From positions 1-8,801 of the forward strand of contig JAPUJD010000211.1 in assembly GCA_027296385.1 (NCBI GenBank): DNA of 8,801 nt, in the 5' to 3' direction. The notes under the pieces were generated by a model. That model made no database searches and was not told where the DNA came from. It saw only the letters and a program-made list of their open reading frames with translations. Made by a program: the position numbers and the translations under genes. Shown piece after piece: positions 4,642-8,801 of the stretch. The stretch comes from Acidobacteriota bacterium. GTDB taxonomy: Bacteria > Acidobacteriota > Thermoanaerobaculia > Multivoradales > JAHEKO01. Position 1 is the first letter of the stretch. Each line of letters starts with the position of its first letter.

Positions 4642-6597
4642 ATGGTCGAGTCCACCCACTCCGACGATAAGAGAAGCCGAGGCCTCCTCGTGCTCGTCGC
4701 CGCCGCTCTCCTTCTTTCGTCCTGCGGCGAGGCACCCGAGGTGTTGTCGCCCAACGCTCAGGTTGGAATCGTCGCCACTTTGCGCGAAGACCTCGAGCTC
4801 GAGCGCCATGCCAGCGATGGCGGCGGCACGGCGGTGCTCGAGCTCGGCCCGGCGAGCGTCGACGCCGGCGGGCGGGGGACATGGACCTTCGTCTACCGGG
4901 CCGGCCCCTTGGGCATTGCCGACGGCGGCTGGTTGTTTTTCCAGGTCTCGCCTTTCTGGAACTGGAGCACCCCTCAGGTCACCAACCCGGAAGCACCGGG
5001 TTTCACCACCGTCGCGACCACAGCCGCCGGAGTCGAGCTCGAGCCCGAGACACTCGATCGCCAGCTTCTGGGCATCTACTGCACCGGGCGCGCCCTCGAA
5101 GCGGGCGAGGAGATCCGCCTCACCTACGGTGCCGGCGACGGACCGGCCCGGGTCGACAGATTCGCCGAACAGCGCTCGCCGTTTTGGTTCGCCGTCGACG
5201 GCGACGGCGACGGCATTCGCGGACTGCTGCCGGAGCCGCTGACCGTGGATATCGTCGGCGGTCCTCCCGTGCGCCTGATCCTCACCCTGCCGTCGGTCGT
5301 GCGTCCGGGCGAGGCCGTCTCGCTACGCGCCGGCGTCACCGACGCCATGGGCAATCAGGCGGCGATGCCCGACACCACTGTAACGCTGCGGTGGATTCAG
5401 CAAACCGAAAGCACGCAATCACCACCCGCGGGCTTGCCCGGCTCGCTCAGCCTGACGGCCGGCTCGACCGGCGCCGAGCTCCGGCTCGCAGCGCCCGAGT
5501 CCGGGGCGTTCGTCGTCGAGGCATCGAACGACGAGGGGCTCGTCGGCTGGAGCAATCCGATGGTCGTGTCGGAGCGGCTCGACAAGATCCTCTGGGGCGA
5601 CATTCACGGGCACTCCAACTTCAGCGACGGGACCGGCACTCCGGAGCAGTACCTTCGCTACGCGCGCGACGTCGCGGCTCTCGACTTCGTCGCCCTGACC
5701 GACCACGATCACTGGGGCATCCAGCCGCTGTCCCAGACTCCCGCGCTGTGGGAGGAGATCCGTCGCCAGACCGCGGCCTTCCACACCGCCGGCCGGTTCG
5801 TGACCCTGCTGGGTTATGAATGGACCAGCTGGCTGCACGGCCATCGTCACGTGCTCTACTTCGACGACGACGGGCCGGTGTTGAGCTCCATCGATCCGCG
5901 TTATGAGACTCCGGCGCAGCTCTGGGCAGCGCTGCGACCCTACGGCGCCCTGACCTTCGCCCACCACTCGGCCGGGGACCCGGTGGCCACCAACTGGGAG
6001 TATGCGCCCGATCCCGAGCTCGAGCCGGTCACCGAGGTGGTGTCGATCCACGGCAGTAGCGAGGCCGCGGACTCACCGGGCCAGGTCCGCGGCGCCATCG
6101 CCGGCAACTTCGTGCGCGACGTCCTCGAGCGCGGCTACCGGCTCGGCTTCATCGGCAGCGGCGACGGCCACGACGGCCATCCCGGGCTGTCGAGTCTGGC
6201 CAACCCCAACGGCGGTCTGGCGGCGCTCTTGACCGAAGACCTCAGCCGCCAGGGCATCCGCCGTGCCCTGAAGCAGCGCCGCACCTACGCCACCAACGGT
6301 GTTCGCATGGTGCTCGCGGTCACGCTCGACGGGAGTGCCATGGGCAGCACCGTCGCCCCCGCGAGCGCCCCGAGGCTCGTCGTCGACGTCACCGGCAGCG
6401 CGCCATTGGAACGACTCGACCTCATCCGCGTCGGTTCCCCGGTCGAGAGCTTCGATCTCCCCGAACAGCCGGGAGCTCTCTTCGAGCGCACGCTCGCGAC
6501 CACCGCCAGCGGCGACGTGATCTATGTCCGGGTGCTGCAACGGGACGGCGGCGTCGCCTGGTCGAGCCCGTTCTTCGTCGATGCGTCGATCCGCTAA
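4642..6597 (+). CDS. Exported lipoprotein with PHP-type metallohydrolase domain (DUF3604 / CehA-McbA-like)
   Basis: A 651-residue predicted metal-dependent hydrolase tethered to the envelope. Residues 1-28 form a lipoprotein signal: basic KRSR, a hydrophobic run, and lipobox LSSC with Cys28 as the lipidated residue. Residues 29 to about 310 look beta-rich and contain a DGDGDG acidic loop at 186-191. The PHP-like domain (about 316-550) has GDIHGHSNFSDG at 319-330, TDHDH at 353-357, Glu393 in GYEW, HGHRH at 399-403, AHHS at 440-443, His470 in SIHGSSE, and GDGHDGH at 507-513. This full set of His/Asp ligands suits a multi-metal site. A short beta-sandwich-like tail follows (about 560-651). PHP proteins cleave phosphoesters, and CehA/McbA relatives hydrolyse carbaryl; the substrate here is unknown. 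The frame is open further upstream, but ATG 4642 gives the proper signal peptide. It lacks a clear Shine-Dalgarno. The next gene follows after 66 bp. Confidence 0.8.
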   Translation: MVESTHSDDKRSRGLLVLVAAALLLSSCGEAPEVLSPNAQVGIVATLREDLELERHASDGGGTAVLELGPASVDAGGRGTWTFVYRAGPLGIADGGWLFFQVSPFWNWSTPQVTNPEAPGFTTVATTAAGVELEPETLDRQLLGIYCTGRALEAGEEIRLTYGAGDGPARVDRFAEQRSPFWFAVDGDGDGIRGLLPEPLTVDIVGGPPVRLILTLPSVVRPGEAVSLRAGVTDAMGNQAAMPDTTVTLRWIQQTESTQSPPAGLPGSLSLTAGSTGAELRLAAPESGAFVVEASNDEGLVGWSNPMVVSERLDKILWGDIHGHSNFSDGTGTPEQYLRYARDVAALDFVALTDHDHWGIQPLSQTPALWEEIRRQTAAFHTAGRFVTLLGYEWTSWLHGHRHVLYFDDDGPVLSSIDPRYETPAQLWAALRPYGALTFAHHSAGDPVATNWEYAPDPELEPVTEVVSIHGSSEAADSPGQVRGAIAGNFVRDVLERGYRLGFIGSGDGHDGHPGLSSLANPNGGLAALLTEDLSRQGIRRALKQRRTYATNGVRMVLAVTLDGSAMGSTVAPASAPRLVVDVTGSAPLERLDLIRVGSPVESFDLPEQPGALFERTLATTASGDVIYVRVLQRDGGVAWSSPFFVDASIR

Positions 6598-6651
6598 TAT
6601 CACGGCGAGCGTATGGACCGAGAGCCCGCGAGCATCGTTCGGACTCGGCAC

Positions 6652-6660
6652 GGGAGGAGA
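6652..6660 (+). promoter_or_regulatory. Ribosome binding site that selects a TTG start at 6664
   Basis: GGGAGGAGA at 6652-6660 is a strong Shine-Dalgarno. Counting from GGAGG, 6 bases separate it from TTG at 6664, in frame with the downstream thioredoxin-domain protein. The earlier in-frame ATG at 6613 has no comparable site, and the later ATG at 6922 would cut off the membrane segment. Confidence 0.65.
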
Positions 6661-6663
6661 GTT

Positions 6664-8801
6664 TTGCGAGCAGCTCGACTGACAGCGGTGAGACGGCTGG
6701 CGATCATCGCCTGTGCCCTGATTCTGCTCCTGCTCGTCGGCGTCGATGAATCCAGCGGCACCGGCACACGGGCGAGAGAAGCACCGCCCGGCGCCGAGCC
6801 CGCGGGCGCCGAGCTCGCCGCCCGCCTGGCCGCCGCCTTCGCCGCCCAGCCCTCGGGCTACGAGCCACGGACGCACCACCTCCGGCCCGATGGCGGCCCG
6901 AGATTCGTCAACCGGCTGATCATGGAGTCCAGTCCCTACCTGCTGCAGCACGCTCATAATCCGGTCAACTGGTACCCCTGGGGCGAGGAGGCCTTTGCCG
7001 CCGCCCGGCGGCTCGATCGGCTCGTCCTCTTGAGCATCGGCTATTCGACGTGCCACTGGTGCCACGTGATGGAACGCGAGTCGTTCGAGGATCTCGAGAT
7101 CGCGGGTTTTCTCAACCAGCACTTCGTCGCGATCAAGGTCGATCGCGAGGAAAGGCCCGACCTCGATGCCGTCTACATGAGCGCCGTCCAGCTGATCACC
7201 GGCCGCGGCGGTTGGCCGATGACTCTCTGGCTGACGCCGGATGCGAAGCCCATCTACGGCGGCACCTACTTCCCGGCGCGCGACGGCGATCGCGGCGCCT
7301 CGGTGGGCTTCCTCACCATGCTCGGCCGCGTCAAGACCGCCTACGCCGAAAATCGCTCCGACCTCGTCGCGGCGGGAGACCGCTTGACCGAAGCCGTGCG
7401 CCGCTCCATGGAGGCCCCCGGCGATGCCGCCACAGCTTTGCCGAGTACAGACATCATCGACCAGACAGCGCGGCTCTTCCACCAGCGGTTCGACGCGACC
7501 CATGGCGGTACCGCGGGCGCGCCCAAGTTCCCCAGCAACATGCCCCTGCGGCTGCTGATGCGCCACTACCACCGCACCGGCGACTCGACGAGTCTGACCG
7601 TGGTCGAGCGCACCCTGGAGAAAATGGCCGCCGGCGGCATCTACGATCAGGTCGGTGGCGGTTTCCACCGCTACTCGACCGACGTGCGCTGGCTGGTGCC
7701 CCACTTCGAGAAAATGCTCTACGACAACGCTCTGCTGGCGTTGGCGTATGTCGAGGCCTTCCAGATCACCGGCCGGGCCGACTTCGCGAGCACCCTACGC
7801 GGTATTCTCGACTACGTCGCCCGCGAGATGAGCTCCCCGGAGGGCGGCTTCTACTCCGCCACCGACGCCGACAGCCCGACCCCGGCGGGCCATGACGAGG
7901 AGGGCCTGTTCTTCACCTGGACACCGGAGGAGATCACGGCGGTCGTCGGTCCCGAGAGCGCCCGCGTGGTGGAGCGCTACTTCGCTGTCAAGGCGAAGGG
8001 CAACTTCGAAGGGCGCTCGATACTGCACCGGCCCGAGCCCGTCGCCGCCGTCGCCGACGAGCTCGGCCTGAGCGTGGCCGAGGTCCTGGCCGTCGTCGAC
8101 TCCGCACTGCCCCTGCTCTACGCCGAGCGACTGAAGCGCGAGCCCCCGATCCTCGACGACAAGATCCTCACCGCCTGGAACGGTCTGATGATCTCGGCCT
8201 TCGCCGTCGCCGGGCGCACTCTCGACGACTCGAGCTACCTTGCGCGCGCCGAGCAGGCGGGAGAGTTCATCTGGCACCGGCTAAGAAACGACGGACGCTT
8301 GATGCGCGCCTACCGGGCCGGCCAGGCCCGCAACCCGCCGGTGCTCGAGGATTACGCCTTCCTCATCGCTTCCTACATCGATCTCTACGAGGCCACTTTC
8401 CGACCCACTTGGCTCAAACGTGCGCGGCAACTCCAAACGACCCTCGACGCGCGCTATCCGGCCCCCCAGGGCGGCTACTACCGCACGGCGGACGACGCCT
8501 CCGAGTTGCTCGCGCGCGAGCTGCCGGCCAGAGACGGGGCCCGTCCGTCAGGCAACACGGTCGCGGCGTTGAACCTCCTGCGCCTCGCCGAGTTGACCGG
8601 AGAAGACGCCTACCGGGCCAGCGCCGACCGCCTCATCCTCGCCCTCACCCAGCGCCTGCAGGCGGCGCCAGCGGGCCTGACCGAGCTCCAGCTCGCGCTC
8701 GACTTCCGGCTGGCCACGGTCCAGGAAGTGGTCATCGTGGCACCCGACTACCAGGCCGCGGCCCCCTTTCTCGCCCGACTTCGAGGTCGGTTCGCGCCCC
8801 A
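6664..8801 (+). CDS. Thioredoxin-domain (DUF255) protein, YyaL / SSP411 family, membrane-anchored, 3' end outside window
   Basis: 712 residues are visible with no stop; family members run about 690-790, so the C-terminal tail is missing. Residues 12-27 are a hydrophobic segment after a basic start (RLTAVRR), probably an uncleaved anchor or signal peptide; no clear cleavage site is seen. Cys17 fits a loose lipobox but sits inside the hydrophobic run, so lipidation is unlikely. The thioredoxin-like domain (about 85-245) begins with SSPYLLQHAHNPVNWYPW and carries the redox motif CHWCH at 130-134. An (alpha/alpha) barrel-like region follows, with GGIYDQVGGGFHRYS at 324-338, PHFEKMLYDN at 346-355 and DDKILTAWNG at 498-507, as in the 2-epimerase/glycosidase-like half of this family. 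Biochemical function is not established. TTG 6664 is chosen for its strong Shine-Dalgarno. It probably shares a transcript with the PHP lipoprotein gene. Confidence 0.88.
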   Translation, partial: MRAARLTAVRRLAIIACALILLLLVGVDESSGTGTRAREAPPGAEPAGAELAARLAAAFAAQPSGYEPRTHHLRPDGGPRFVNRLIMESSPYLLQHAHNPVNWYPWGEEAFAAARRLDRLVLLSIGYSTCHWCHVMERESFEDLEIAGFLNQHFVAIKVDREERPDLDAVYMSAVQLITGRGGWPMTLWLTPDAKPIYGGTYFPARDGDRGASVGFLTMLGRVKTAYAENRSDLVAAGDRLTEAVRRSMEAPGDAATALPSTDIIDQTARLFHQRFDATHGGTAGAPKFPSNMPLRLLMRHYHRTGDSTSLTVVERTLEKMAAGGIYDQVGGGFHRYSTDVRWLVPHFEKMLYDNALLALAYVEAFQITGRADFASTLRGILDYVAREMSSPEGGFYSATDADSPTPAGHDEEGLFFTWTPEEITAVVGPESARVVERYFAVKAKGNFEGRSILHRPEPVAAVADELGLSVAEVLAVVDSALPLLYAERLKREPPILDDKILTAWNGLMISAFAVAGRTLDDSSYLARAEQAGEFIWHRLRNDGRLMRAYRAGQARNPPVLEDYAFLIASYIDLYEATFRPTWLKRARQLQTTLDARYPAPQGGYYRTADDASELLARELPARDGARPSGNTVAALNLLRLAELTGEDAYRASADRLILALTQRLQAAPAGLTELQLALDFRLATVQEVVIVAPDYQAAAPFLARLRGRFAP

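Noticed and set aside
4881..5819. A 312-codon plus-strand frame inside the PHP lipoprotein gene
   Set aside because: It is an arginine-rich off-frame shadow. The overlapping lipoprotein frame carries the conserved metal motifs.
6724..6732. Lipidation of the DUF255 protein at Cys17
   Set aside because: IIAC fits a loose lipobox, but only about four hydrophobic residues precede it and the hydrophobic run continues after the cysteine, so a plain membrane anchor is more likely.
6073..7704. A 543-codon open frame on the minus strand
   Set aside because: It lies antisense to the PHP lipoprotein and the DUF255 gene and crosses their junction. Both plus-strand proteins show conserved motifs throughout. 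Its composition (rich in Gly, Ala, Arg, Asp, Val) is what the reverse of high-GC codons produces, with no recognisable domain.
7050..7895. A 281-codon plus-strand frame inside the DUF255 gene
   Set aside because: It is off-frame and arginine-rich. The correct frame holds CHWCH and the other family motifs and stays open to the window end.

Overview
The window is high-GC bacterial DNA, densely packed, with codons that favour G or C at the third position. An exported lipoprotein with a clear lipobox and a bacterial EF-P carrying a modifiable lysine point to a Gram-negative-type bacterium. Acidobacteriota or a similar GC-rich lineage is only a guess, because no marker here fixes the phylum. No rRNA, tRNA, CRISPR array, insertion sequence or prophage is visible.

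Layout. Positions 2-847 (+) hold the end of the disaggregase gene clpB. After a 147-bp spacer with two hairpins comes a tight plus-strand cluster. It encodes a DinB-like metal-binding four-helix protein (995-1507), a YjbQ/UPF0047 protein (1504-1911, overlapping by 4 bp) and dipeptidase E (1918-2622). The cluster converges, with 11 bp between stops, on a minus-strand pair: efp (4483-3911) followed by a DEAD-box RNA helicase (3836-2634). A 158-bp divergent region holds a plausible efp promoter flanked by an inverted repeat. On its other side are two plus-strand genes for exported or membrane-anchored proteins: a 651-residue lipoprotein with a PHP-type metallohydrolase domain (4642-6597), and a long thioredoxin-domain/DUF255 protein of the YyaL/SSP411 family (6664 to the window end, incomplete).

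How the genes relate. ClpB (protein quality control), EF-P (ribosome rescue at polyproline) and the DEAD-box helicase (RNA remodelling) are housekeeping genes. The DinB-YjbQ-PepE cluster is tight enough to be translationally coupled, but its joint purpose is unknown. The last two genes probably form a cell-envelope pair. Neither has an assigned substrate, and they are the part of the window most open to new biology. I did not find a clearly recognisable undescribed defence or mobile system. The less ordinary signals are the envelope pair, the coupled three-gene cluster and some regulatory-looking inverted repeats.
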